A stretch of DNA of 64,000 nt, from assembly GCF_001421325.1 (NCBI RefSeq), contig NZ_LMJY01000018.1, forward strand, positions 1 through 64,000. The letters are read 5' to 3'. The position numbers were made by a program, and so were the translations under genes. This DNA comes from Novosphingobium sp. Leaf2 (lineage in GTDB: Bacteria; Pseudomonadota; Alphaproteobacteria; Sphingomonadales; Sphingomonadaceae). This document shows, piece by piece, positions 1 to 11,596 of the stretch (its first letter is position 1; every line of letters begins with the position of its first letter). The notes under the pieces are model-generated. The model was not told the DNA's origin. It saw only the letters and a list, made by a program, of their open reading frames with translations, and did no database searches.

Positions 1-1
1 A

Positions 2-268
2 AACCAGAAGAAATCCGCCATCCGCCATACCTCCTTGCTGGAGGATGGTGAATCATATCCCGGCGCTGCTGGGAATCCTGTTTATGGGTCCGGACCCTAG
101 GATCATTTCACCGACCTCTTTGGTCTGAAGCCAGTTGTTGGCCCAAATCAAGTTTGCTTTGACTACTGTGCGCCGTCCCTGCCGTTTGTTGCGGGATGGA
201 TTGGCATCACTGCCTTTATCAGCGGGGTTATGGTACTAGCGTTCGCGTGGTGGCGACCGAAGCAATAA
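2..268 (+). pseudogene. Possible decayed 3' remnant of a small membrane-protein gene
   Basis: A reading frame ending in TAA at 266-268 encodes a hydrophobic segment of about 20 residues (around AGWIGITAFISGVMVLAFAW) followed by the basic tail WRPKQ. The same frame is open from the left edge but is broken by TAG at 98-100, and another frame just upstream offers a short hydrophobic start (MVNHIPALLGILFM) near 50. This could be a frameshifted gene whose 5' end lies outside the window, or chance. The stretch is visibly AT-richer than the genes that follow. The protein is not recognised. No other gene is seen in 1-394. Confidence 0.25.
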
Positions 269-394
269 TTGTTAGGCTCATCCGAAAGTCCGACTCTGGG
301 CGCAACCGGACATCTGAAAATTTATCCGTTGCCCCCGCCCCCCCTGTCTTCGCATTTAACCGCATCTCCGCCGCGCTTCGCGCGTTCCACGCGG

Positions 395-2071
395 ATGGCT
401 GGAAAAACCCTTGTCCCGATCCTTGGCGATCAGCTGACTCATACGCTTGCCTCGCTGGAGGGCTTGGATAAGACCAAGGCGATCGTGTTGTTGATGGAGG
501 TCTGGGACGAGACTCGGTACGTCAAGCATCACAAGCAGAAGATCGCGCTGATCTTTTCCGCGATGCGCCATTTCGCCGCCGAGATGGAGGAGCGGGGCTG
601 GACGGTGGACTACGTCAAGCTGACCGACACAGCCAACACCGGCAGCTTCTCCGGTGAAGTGCAGCGCGCCGCCAAGCGCCACAAGGCTGGCGCGGTGCGC
701 GTGGTGGAGCCGGGCGAGCTGCGGGTGCGCCAGATGATGGACGGCTGGGCGCAGGCGCTGGGCATCCCGGTCGACATTCTGCCCGATACCCGGTTCGTAT
801 GCGCCATCGACGAGTTCCGCGAATGGGCCGACGGGCGACGCGAACTGGTGATGGAGACGTTTTATCGCACCATGCGCCGCAAGACCGGGCTGCTGATGGC
901 CGGCGATGGTCCCGAGGGCGGCGAATGGAACTACGATGCGCAAAACCGCGCCGCGCCTGACCGCCATCTGCGTCCCCCGCCTGTGCCCGACTTTGCGCCC
1001 GACGCCATGACGCAGGACGTCATCGCGCTGGTGGAGGAGCGCTTTGCCGACCATTTCGGCGATCTGGCGACGTTCAACTGGCCGGTCACCGCCGCGCAGG
1101 CCGATGCGGCGCTGACGGCCTTCATCGACGAGCGACTGGCGGGCTTCGGCAAGTATCAGGACGCGATGGTGTGGGGGCAGGACGACCTGTTCCACTCGCT
1201 GCTGTCCACCTCGATCAACCTGGGGCTGCTCGATCCGCTGGACTGCTGCCGCCGGGCGGAGGCGGCGTATCAGGCCGGGGACGCGCCGCTCAACGCGGTG
1301 GAGGGGTTCGTCCGCCAGATCATCGGCTGGCGCGAATATATCCGGGGCATGTACTGGCTGGAAATGCCGGCTTTGCGCGAGGCCAACGCGCTGGATGCCA
1401 CCCGCCCCCTGCCCGAGTTCTACTGGACCGGCGAGACCGACATGCGCTGCATCGCCGATTGCGTGCGGTCAACGCGGGAAAATGCCCATGCCCACCACAT
1501 CCAGCGGCTGATGGTGCTGGGCAATTTCGCGTTGATCGCCGGCATCGTACCTCAACAGGTCGAGGACTGGTTTCTGGTCGTCTATGCCGACGCGTACGAA
1601 TGGGTGGAGCTGCCCAACGTGGCCGCCATGGCCTTGTGGGCGGACAAGGGCCGGCTGGCGTCCAAACCCTATGCGGCCAGCGGCAACTACATCAACAAGA
1701 TGTCCGATTACTGCGGCGCGTGCGCGTACACCGTGTCGCGCAAGTTCGGCCCCGGCGCGTGCCCGTTCAATCCGCTGTACTGGCACTTCATGCACCGCCA
1801 CCGCGCCCTGTTCGAACGCAACCGCCGGATCAGCCGGGTCTATGCCAACTGGGACCGGATGGGCCCGGAAAAGCAGCAGGCCTATCTCGACAGCGCCGAG
1901 GCATTCCTGGCGACTTTGAAGCCCGCCAGCTCCGGCTGGGCTACGGAATGCAGCTCATCGCATGATAGCAGCCTGCCGCTTCCAGCGCGGCGGCAGGAAC
2001 TGGCCTTTGCGATGGACATACGCCAACAGCGCGATGCCCGCCGTGCTTGCTACCACCAGCGCGATGACTGA
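395..2071 (+). CDS. FeS-BCP family (6-4) photolyase / photolyase-related protein
   Basis: Predicted light-dependent DNA repair flavoprotein of the FeS-BCP group (prototype Agrobacterium PhrB), which repairs (6-4) photoproducts and carries FAD, a lumazine antenna and a 4Fe-4S cluster. The protein is 558 aa. The N-terminal alpha/beta domain begins MAGKTLVPILGDQL, and the C-terminal helical FAD domain ends in the YCGAC...GACPFNPLYW region. Cysteines fall at 352, 440, 443 and 456, each exactly two residues after the PhrB cluster ligands 350, 438, 441 and 454. ATG 395 is chosen because the family starts there; the 42 in-frame codons upstream are proline-rich and atypical. The stop lies 117 nt inside the convergent CPBP gene, so the last 40 or so residues look non-family. 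Confidence 0.9.
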   Translation: MAGKTLVPILGDQLTHTLASLEGLDKTKAIVLLMEVWDETRYVKHHKQKIALIFSAMRHFAAEMEERGWTVDYVKLTDTANTGSFSGEVQRAAKRHKAGAVRVVEPGELRVRQMMDGWAQALGIPVDILPDTRFVCAIDEFREWADGRRELVMETFYRTMRRKTGLLMAGDGPEGGEWNYDAQNRAAPDRHLRPPPVPDFAPDAMTQDVIALVEERFADHFGDLATFNWPVTAAQADAALTAFIDERLAGFGKYQDAMVWGQDDLFHSLLSTSINLGLLDPLDCCRRAEAAYQAGDAPLNAVEGFVRQIIGWREYIRGMYWLEMPALREANALDATRPLPEFYWTGETDMRCIADCVRSTRENAHAHHIQRLMVLGNFALIAGIVPQQVEDWFLVVYADAYEWVELPNVAAMALWADKGRLASKPYAASGNYINKMSDYCGACAYTVSRKFGPGACPFNPLYWHFMHRHRALFERNRRISRVYANWDRMGPEKQQAYLDSAEAFLATLKPASSGWATECSSSHDSSLPLPARRQELAFAMDIRQQRDARRACYHQRDD

Positions 2072-2866
2072 CGCTTCGAGGCCGAACGCGCCGCCGGTCA
2101 GCCATTCCGGCCCGGTCAGGCGGGTGTCGAACAGGCCGAGCGGCGGCTTGCTGCCGGATACCGGGATTGACCAGATCCACCCTTGCGTGAAGTTCCAGCC
2201 CATGTGCAGGCCGATCGGCACCCACAGGCGGCGCGTCACCAGATAGGCCGCCCCCAACAGGATGCCCGCCTCGCACGCGATAGCGAAGGCCGCAAAGGGC
2301 GTGGCGTCCGGGTTCATCAGATGCGCCAGCCCGAAGAACGCGGACGTTGCGGCCAACGCGGCCCAGGTCCCGAACAGGGCCTCCAGCTGGCGCTGCACTA
2401 CGCCACGAAACAACGCTTCTTCCATCATCCCGCTGGACAAGGCGATGCCCAGCCACACCCACAGCTGACCCTGACCGCGCACGCCGACGATAGTGAACCC
2501 GCCCAGCAGCGCGACAATGCCGGTGACCAGACTGAACAGCAGCACGCCCGCCAGGATACCCGCGCTTAGTTCTCCTGTAGCGCGCTCAGGGCGCATTGGC
2601 GTGGGCCGTATGCGCTCCACCCAGCGCGTGAATGCCAGATACCCTAGCAGGCTGCCGATCCCTATCAGGAGCCCGGCCACGGCCTTCATCGGCGAATCCC
2701 GATGCACCGGAAACGCATTGAATACGATCCCCGGCAGCACGCCGCCCAGAATCACCATTACCGCACCGATTGGGAGCAGTATCAAAGGATGGGCGATGAA
2801 CCGCCGCAGCGGTGTCGGCCGTTCCGTTCCGATGAGCGCATTATCTTCGCTCGAAATGCTCGTCAT
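1955..2866 (-). CDS. CPBP family intramembrane glutamic endopeptidase
   Basis: A 303-aa polytopic membrane protein of the CAAX protease/bacteriocin-processing (ABI) family, which in eukaryotes and bacteria cleaves within the membrane. The family motifs are present: motif 1 EExxxR as E149-E150-R154 (MMEEALFRG), motif 2 FxxxH ending at H182 (FFGLAH), and motif 3 at H221 (GLHMGWN). Several hydrophobic segments lie between residues 28 and 140. The start MTSISSEDN is the only reasonable ATG. The 3' end overlaps the convergent photolyase gene. The substrate is unknown. Confidence 0.85.
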   Translation of the reverse strand: MTSISSEDNALIGTERPTPLRRFIAHPLILLPIGAVMVILGGVLPGIVFNAFPVHRDSPMKAVAGLLIGIGSLLGYLAFTRWVERIRPTPMRPERATGELSAGILAGVLLFSLVTGIVALLGGFTIVGVRGQGQLWVWLGIALSSGMMEEALFRGVVQRQLEALFGTWAALAATSAFFGLAHLMNPDATPFAAFAIACEAGILLGAAYLVTRRLWVPIGLHMGWNFTQGWIWSIPVSGSKPPLGLFDTRLTGPEWLTGGAFGLEASVIALVVASTAGIALLAYVHRKGQFLPPRWKRQAAIMR

Positions 2867-2934
2867 CTGCCCGCACCCCTTATGTTCTGGACGCGCGTTG
2901 AACCCGATTTCGCCGGCGCTGTCGAGATCGACCG

Positions 2935-4005
2935 TTATTCGCGCTCGCGGCGCAGCAGTTCGCGCTTGATCGCATCGCCATAGGCATAGCCGCCAACCGT
3001 CCCGTCTGACCGGATCACCCGGTGACAGGGGATCAGCACCGCCACGGCGTTGGCGCCATTCGCGCTGCCTGCGGCGCGCACCGCGCCCGGCCTGCCGATC
3101 GCCGCCGCGATCTGGCCGTAGGTGCGGGTCTCACCGGGCGGGATACGCTGCAGCTCGCGCCAGACCGCTTCCTGAAAAGCGGTGCCCTGCACGTCCAGCG
3201 GAATGTCGGCCGCGTGGCCGGGACGCTCCACCGCGTCCACGACCTGGGCCACCAGCGCCGCGAACACCGCATCGCCTTCTACAAGCGTAGCGCGGGGAAA
3301 ACGCGCTGCCAGATCGTCGCGCCATTCGCCAAAGGATACCCGGCATACGCCCTTGTCGGTCGCGGCCACCAGCATCGCCCCCAGCGAGGTTTCCACCACC
3401 GCCCAGCGGATGGTCACGCCCCTGCCCCCGTCAGCCCAGGCCGATGGCGCCATCCCCATTTTCCCCCTGGTCGCATCATAAAAGCGTGACGGCGCGCCGA
3501 ACCCCGCCGCGTAGATCGCCTCGGTCACACTGCCCGTGTCACGCAACGCATCACGGGCACGCTCTTCCCGGCGGACGCGCGCATACTGTGCCGGGGAAAG
3601 ACCCACCGCCTGCGTGAACACGCGCTGGAAATGCGTGGCGCTGTAGCCGGTGATCTGTGCAAGCGTTTCCAGCGACAGCACAAGGTCCGTGCCATCCAGC
3701 GCAGCCAAAGCCGTTGCAACAGCCTCCGCCTCACGCGAAACCTCGCCTGGGCGGCAGCGCAGGCAGGCCCGCAGCCCGAACCGCTCCGCATCCTCCACCG
3801 TATCGAAAAACCGCACGTTCTCGCGCAGGGGATGGCGGGCCGAGCAGGACGGGCGACAATATATCCCGGTGGACAACACCCCGGTGATGAAACGGCCATC
3901 GAAGCGCCGATCGCGCTCCAGCACTGCCTGCCAGGCCCACGCGTCATTCACACGCCCATTGGCGGCTTGCGGCCCATCCAGCGTCTGCGCGATTCGGTCG
4001 ATCAT
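2935..4005 (-). CDS. ada: Ada: bifunctional methylphosphotriester/O6-methylguanine-DNA methyltransferase and activator
   Basis: Adaptive-response protein that transfers methyl groups from DNA phosphotriesters and O6-methylguanine to its own cysteines and then activates transcription. The 356-aa chain shows the full architecture. The zinc-binding N-domain has C50, C54, C81 and C84 (in IYCRPSC and ACLRC), followed by an AraC-type helix-turn-helix region around residues 110-190. The C-terminal methyltransferase domain carries PCHRVIR with the acceptor C327. All key cysteines are intact, so full activity is expected. It is transcribed divergently from the ATP synthase operon across a 226-nt gap and sits one gene away from the photolyase. 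Confidence 0.95.
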   Translation of the reverse strand: MIDRIAQTLDGPQAANGRVNDAWAWQAVLERDRRFDGRFITGVLSTGIYCRPSCSARHPLRENVRFFDTVEDAERFGLRACLRCRPGEVSREAEAVATALAALDGTDLVLSLETLAQITGYSATHFQRVFTQAVGLSPAQYARVRREERARDALRDTGSVTEAIYAAGFGAPSRFYDATRGKMGMAPSAWADGGRGVTIRWAVVETSLGAMLVAATDKGVCRVSFGEWRDDLAARFPRATLVEGDAVFAALVAQVVDAVERPGHAADIPLDVQGTAFQEAVWRELQRIPPGETRTYGQIAAAIGRPGAVRAAGSANGANAVAVLIPCHRVIRSDGTVGGYAYGDAIKRELLRRERE

Positions 4006-4166
4006 CTGACATTCCCTTAGCCGACATTGATCGCGCTGTGCCCCATCGTTACCGATCGCGCATCCCGGACCTTGCGTTCAAACTAGATACTTCCCGCTTT
4101 GTCCTCAAGTTCATGGGCGCCTTGCATCATGACAGTATCGTCGCTATGCGCGCCTCGTCAGCGGGC

Positions 4167-4197
4167 TGGGGGAGCACGCTGTCGTGGTGCGCCCCCA
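4167..4197 (+). promoter_or_regulatory. Hairpin in the atp operon leader
   Basis: Inverted repeat TGGGGG (4167-4172) with CCCCCA (4192-4197), extended inward by GCAC (4174-4177) with GTGC (4187-4190) around one mismatch, with a 9-nt loop. No T-run follows, so it is not a standard terminator. It lies 34 nt before the atpH start codon in the gap shared with ada and could be an mRNA leader structure. Function is unknown. Confidence 0.35.
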
Positions 4198-4231
4198 GGT
4201 TCGACAAAACCGAAGTAAGGATAGGACGCGC

Positions 4232-6547
<2,316 letters not shown>

Positions 6548-6563
6548 CATTAGGGTAAACTAA

Positions 6564-7416
6564 ATGGCCAGCCTTAAAGAACTCAAGGGCCGTATCAACT
6601 CGGTCAAGTCGACCCAGAAGATCACCAAGGCCAAGCAGATGGTCGCCGCGGCCAAGCTGCGCAAGGCGCAGGCCGCTGCCGAAGCCGCGCGTCCCTATGC
6701 CGCGCGTCTGGCCGAGGTGATGGCCTCGCTCGCCTCGAAGATCACCGTGACGGACAATAGTCCGAAACTGCTGGCCGGAACCGGCAGCGACAAGGTGCAC
6801 CTGCTGGTGGTCGCCAACTCGGACAAGGGCTTGGCCGGCGCATTCAACGCCAACATCGTCAAGGCCGCCCGCGTCAAGGCGAAGGAACTGGAAGCGCAGG
6901 GCAAGACCGTCCTGTTCTACCTGATCGGCCGCAAGGGCCGCCCGGTGATCCGCCGCGAATATCCCGACCAGATCGCGCACATGTTCGACACCTCGGACGT
7001 GCGCTATCCCGGCTTCGACGAGGCCGAGCGCGTGGCGGACGAACTGGTGACGATGTACGAGGCCGGCAAGTTCGACGTGGCGCATCTGTTCTACTCGAAG
7101 TTCCGGTCCGCGCTGGTGCAGGAACCCACGCACCAGCAGATCATCCCGGTGCCGCCGCCCAAGGTCGCCGCCGTCAAGACCGACTCGGTAACCGAGTACG
7201 AGCCTGACGAAGAGGAAATCCTCGCCGCCCTGCTGCCGCGCTACCTCAAGACGCAACTGTTCGGCGCGCTGCTGGAAAACGCGGCATCCGAACAGGGCGC
7301 CTCGATGACCGCAATGGACAACGCCACACGCAATGCGGGTGACCTGATCCAGAAGCTGACCATCCAGTACAACCGCAGCCGCCAGGCCGCGATCACCACC
7401 GAACTCGTTGAAATCA

Positions 7417-7439
<23 letters not shown>
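6564..7439 (+). CDS. atpG: ATP synthase F1 gamma subunit
   Basis: Central rotor shaft of F1, 291 aa, normal length. The conserved N-terminal coiled coil begins [25 protein letters not shown] (residues 1-25), and the C-terminal helix contains [20 protein letters not shown] and ends with [15 protein letters not shown]. Transcribed between the inserted small gene and atpD. Its last 19 nt of coding sequence are copied again just downstream. Confidence 0.97.
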
Positions 7440-8954
<1,515 letters not shown>

Positions 8955-8955
8955 T

Positions 8956-9213
8956 ATGCCGCTGCACTTCGAACTCGTCACGCCTGCGAAGCTGGTTCGG
9001 TCCGAGGACGTCCACATGGTGGTCGTGCCCGGCACCGAAGGCGAGTTCGGCGTGCTGCAGGGACATGCGCCCTTCATGTCGACTATCGCCGACGGCGCGT
9101 TGAAGGTCTACAAGACCGAGAACGGCGCGCCCGAAGAAATCCGCATCGTTGGCGGCTTTGCCGAAGTAGGCGATGCCGGGCTGACGGTGCTGGCCGAGCA
9201 CGTCGAAGGCTGA
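8956..9213 (+). CDS. atpC: ATP synthase F1 epsilon subunit, short form
   Basis: Epsilon subunit of the rotor, here only 85 aa. It covers the N-terminal beta-sandwich domain ([14 protein letters not shown] to VLAEHVEG) and lacks the C-terminal helical hairpin that acts as an inhibitor in E. coli. The ATG is 2 nt after the atpD stop. Short epsilon forms are known in alphaproteobacteria, where the zeta protein supplies inhibition, so this is probably not a truncation. Last gene of the operon, followed by a strong terminator. Confidence 0.95.
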   Translation: MPLHFELVTPAKLVRSEDVHMVVVPGTEGEFGVLQGHAPFMSTIADGALKVYKTENGAPEEIRIVGGFAEVGDAGLTVLAEHVEG

Positions 9214-9250
9214 TCGGCTTTCACGCTGGTTGGCATTCACATGATAGAGA

Positions 9251-9283
9251 AAGGCGCTGCCGGGCAACCGGGGGCGCCTTTTT
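9251..9283 (+). terminator. Rho-independent terminator of the atp operon
   Basis: GC-rich hairpin AGGCGC...CCGG / CCGG...GCGCCT with a GCAA tetraloop followed by TTTTT, located 38 nt after the atpC stop. It separates the operon from the convergent DUF6265 gene. Confidence 0.85.
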
Positions 9284-9307
9284 CGCCAGACGCGTTGGTA
9301 GCGTGAT

Positions 9308-9754
9308 TCAGCGCGCTGCCCTGCTGAAAATCCAGTTCACGGCCTTGCTGCCGTCGGCCAGCGAAATCTGCGCGCGCAGCGTATCAGCGTCTCGCCAATA
9401 GCGGATGCGTTGGGGGTAATCGTGGCCGGTGTTGACGAACGTCACCTCGCTGCCTTTCGCAACGGTCGCCCGGAACGTGGTCCGTTCGCTGCCGCGCGGC
9501 GATGCCCGAAACACCAAACGACCGTTATCCCTAGCGATCTGCATCGTTTCCCAGCCGGCAGGTACGCGCGGTTTGCCGGTATCGCCACTGACGTTGGTGC
9601 CCATCATCACCCCGCCGCGTTCGGGCGACCAGCACTCCTCAGACCATTGCGTCCCGTTTTGGCTGAGCCAGCAGCCGGTCATCCATGTCGGCAGCGTGGA
9701 AGGCTCGGCTCCCGCAAGCGCAGCGCCTGAAGCCAGCAAAAACACCGCGATCAT
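9308..9754 (-). CDS. DUF6265-like exported protein
   Basis: A 148-aa protein with an N-terminal hydrophobic signal (MIAVFLLASGAALAGA) followed by WMTGCWLSQNGTQWSEECW and GGVMMGTNVSGDTGKP. This tryptophan/glycine pattern is typical of DUF6265 (lipocalin-like periplasmic proteins of unknown function). It ends in a TGHDYPQRIRYWRDADTL segment, also typical. The signal peptide is short, so the start could lie slightly upstream. Convergent with the ATP operon and divergent from the glycosyltransferase gene. Confidence 0.7.
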   Translation of the reverse strand: MIAVFLLASGAALAGAEPSTLPTWMTGCWLSQNGTQWSEECWSPERGGVMMGTNVSGDTGKPRVPAGWETMQIARDNGRLVFRASPRGSERTTFRATVAKGSEVTFVNTGHDYPQRIRYWRDADTLRAQISLADGSKAVNWIFSRAAR

Positions 9755-9813
9755 GACCTATCTCTCCACCCCTGGAACGCAGCAGCGTTGCATCCGGGAT
9801 GCAGCAAGTCCAG

Positions 9814-9829
9814 CGCAAAGCGCTTTGCG
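9814..9829. promoter_or_regulatory. 16-bp perfect palindrome between divergent genes
   Basis: CGCAAAGCGCTTTGCG is an exact palindrome in the 107-nt gap between the DUF6265 gene and the GT-C glycosyltransferase gene. Placement suits an operator, but the protein that would bind it is not known. Confidence 0.35.
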
Positions 9830-9861
9830 AAATCGTAAGACCTCGTTGACTATGAAGCGAC

Positions 9862-11382
9862 GTGCGTTTTCGGGGATCTTGGAAGGCAGGCGGGGTGCCT
9901 GAGGCTGGGGCTGGGGCTGAGGCTGGGGCCAATGCCATCACGCGCCGCCGCCTGGTGCAATTCGCATGCCTGCTGGCGTTCGCCGTCCTGATCCGGTGCC
10001 CCGCTTGGGGCGAATGGAATTTCGGCATCGACGACCAGTTCTATGCGCTGGTGGGCGAACGGCTGGCCAAGGGCGATCTGCTGTACGTCGATATCTGGGA
10101 TCGCAAAGGGCCCCTGCTCTATCTGATCTTTGCGCTCATCGCGCTCGTCTCGCCAAGCATGCTGGCGTACCAGATAGTGGCGACAGTATCAGCCGCGCTG
10201 GGTGCCTACGGCATCAACCGCATCGCCCGCACCATCGCGACACCGGCGAGCGCGATGCTGTCCGGCCTGGTCTATCTCGCGCTGCTCAGCCGCTTCGAAG
10301 GCGACAATCTGGAAGCCGGCGTATTCTTCAACACCCTGACGATCGCGACCGTTTGGCTACTGATCGCACGCCTTGATCTGCTTCGGCAAGGTCGCATCGA
10401 TGCCGGACTGGTCCTGGGTTTTTTCTGTGCCGGGCTTGCCATCGCGATCAAGCAGACGGTGGCGCTGGAAGGCGCGCTGTTCGGCCTGATCGCGAGCGTT
10501 CTTTTGGCCCGATCCGGGCGGGCGTGGCCGCACATCGCATGGCGGATCGGCGTGCTTGCGCTCGCCGGTGCCACACCGATGCTCGTGACGAGTGTGTTCT
10601 ATTGGGCCGAAGGGCATTTCCCCGCCTTGTGGAACGCCATGGTCACCTCGAACTTCGCACGCGGCTATGCGGACCCGGCGATCCGGGTGAAGCGGATCTT
10701 CATAATGGCCGGCATGCTGGGCATCCCGCTGGTTTTTGCAGCGCTTGGGGGGCATGCGGCCTGGCGGGCGATGGCGCCAAGACTGGTCGTTGCGATCATC
10801 GTGTGCTGGGGGGCTGCGGCGCTGGCGCTGATATTCTCGTTTCCCAATATTTACGTGCATTATGCGCAGTCCGCCCTGCCGCCGCTGGCAATCCTGTGCG
10901 CGGCCTATTTCACGCATCGCCGCCCGGCATGGCCGGCACTGGCAGCGCTGATCGGCCTTAGCCTCGTGCTGTCCGGCACGTTTCATCGGGGGGACCGATG
11001 GCGCGCGCGGCCCGCCGCGCAGGCGCTGGTCGAATATGTGCGCACGGTAACCCCGGCCAGACGGCTGCTGGTATGGGGTGCGCCGAGCTATCTCTACGCC
11101 AAAGTCGGGGCCGTGCCCGTCAGTCCGCTCGCCTTCGCGCCGCATCTGTACGAAGGGCGCGAGTGGACCGGGCTGGACGAGCAGCGCGAAATGCGCCGCA
11201 TCCTGGCCGCGCGGCCCGAAACGGTGGTGGCGCAAACCCCGCTTCCCTCCGCCCCCCTCAACGCAAGCACGGTGGCTATGGTCGACACGTATACCCGTGC
11301 TTGCGCCCACGCGCGGCGTTTCACGATCTATGACCACAACGGCGAACAGGTGCACACGGTATTCAGCGGCTGTGCGCCCTGA
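9862..11382 (+). CDS. GT-C fold membrane glycosyltransferase (ArnT/PMT-like, GT39 type)
   Basis: An integral membrane protein of 506 aa with about ten hydrophobic segments between residues 30 and 380. The early loop GIDDQFYALVGERLAKGDLL followed by WDRKGPLLYL matches the acidic catalytic loop of lipid-linked-sugar (PMT_2/ArnT-type) glycosyltransferases. These enzymes use polyprenyl-phosphate sugars on the periplasmic side. A soluble C-terminal part follows. The start is uncertain: GTG 9862 gives a stretch encoded by hexamer repeats (PEAGAGAEAGA), and GTG 9895 or 9955 are alternatives. The acceptor is unknown. Confidence 0.75.
   Translation: MRFRGSWKAGGVPEAGAGAEAGANAITRRRLVQFACLLAFAVLIRCPAWGEWNFGIDDQFYALVGERLAKGDLLYVDIWDRKGPLLYLIFALIALVSPSMLAYQIVATVSAALGAYGINRIARTIATPASAMLSGLVYLALLSRFEGDNLEAGVFFNTLTIATVWLLIARLDLLRQGRIDAGLVLGFFCAGLAIAIKQTVALEGALFGLIASVLLARSGRAWPHIAWRIGVLALAGATPMLVTSVFYWAEGHFPALWNAMVTSNFARGYADPAIRVKRIFIMAGMLGIPLVFAALGGHAAWRAMAPRLVVAIIVCWGAAALALIFSFPNIYVHYAQSALPPLAILCAAYFTHRRPAWPALAALIGLSLVLSGTFHRGDRWRARPAAQALVEYVRTVTPARRLLVWGAPSYLYAKVGAVPVSPLAFAPHLYEGREWTGLDEQREMRRILAARPETVVAQTPLPSAPLNASTVAMVDTYTRACAHARRFTIYDHNGEQVHTVFSGCAP
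9901..9930 (+). repeat. Imperfect hexamer repeat (GAGGCT/GGGGCT) x5
   Basis: Five tandem hexamers, GAGGCT GGGGCT GGGGCT, then GAGGCT GGGGCC, near the 5' end of the glycosyltransferase gene. They encode an EAGAGAEAGA stretch. If the true start is downstream, they lie in the leader instead. Confidence 0.7.
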
Positions 11383-11458
11383 CCAGCCTTGCGCGATCGG
11401 GCACCTTGGCCGCATTGCCTCTTTACATCGGCTTTCGCGCTGCCCATAGGCTTGGGGC

Positions 11459-11509
11459 ATGACCTTTCGTCTCGGCCTAACCCTGCGACTTATCCGCCCT
11501 TGGGCGTGA
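11459..11509 (+). CDS. leuL: Putative leucine leader peptide
   Basis: A 16-codon frame MTFRLGLTLRLIRPWA ending in TGA. Four of its codons are leucine (CTC, CTA, CTG, CTT), including CTA, which is rare in such GC-rich DNA, and an isoleucine codon follows. It lies 88 nt before leuA. Its last codons (CCTTGGGCG, 11498-11506) can pair perfectly with 11538-11546 downstream. This is the layout of a ribosome-mediated attenuator sensing charged tRNA-Leu. The ribosome site is weak, and the peptide is too short for homology evidence. Confidence 0.6.
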   Translation: MTFRLGLTLRLIRPWA

Positions 11510-11547
11510 GATGATGCGTCGTGCTGCGGCGCCTCGGCGCCCAAGGG
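11495..11547 (+). promoter_or_regulatory. Candidate attenuator structures of the leuA leader
   Basis: Two mutually exclusive pairings are visible. CCTTGGGCG (11498-11506, over the end of the leader peptide) pairs with CGCCCAAGG (11538-11546). A local hairpin pairs GGCGC (11528-11532) with GCGCC (11537-11541) around CTCG. A ribosome stalled at the leucine codons or released at the TGA would choose between them. No U-tract follows, so control could be by Rho or by access to the leuA start rather than by a classic terminator. Confidence 0.5.
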
Positions 11548-11596
11548 ACCTGATCGATATCCCTGCAGACGACATTACCCGAGCGAGAATACCCGT

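Noticed and set aside
269..394. Earlier start for the photolyase at 269.
   Set aside because: The added 42 residues are Pro/Ser-rich, unlike the family, and the PhrB cysteine offset fits ATG 395.
196..471. A 91-codon frame overlapping the photolyase start.
   Set aside because: It overlaps the better-supported photolyase gene and has no recognisable features.
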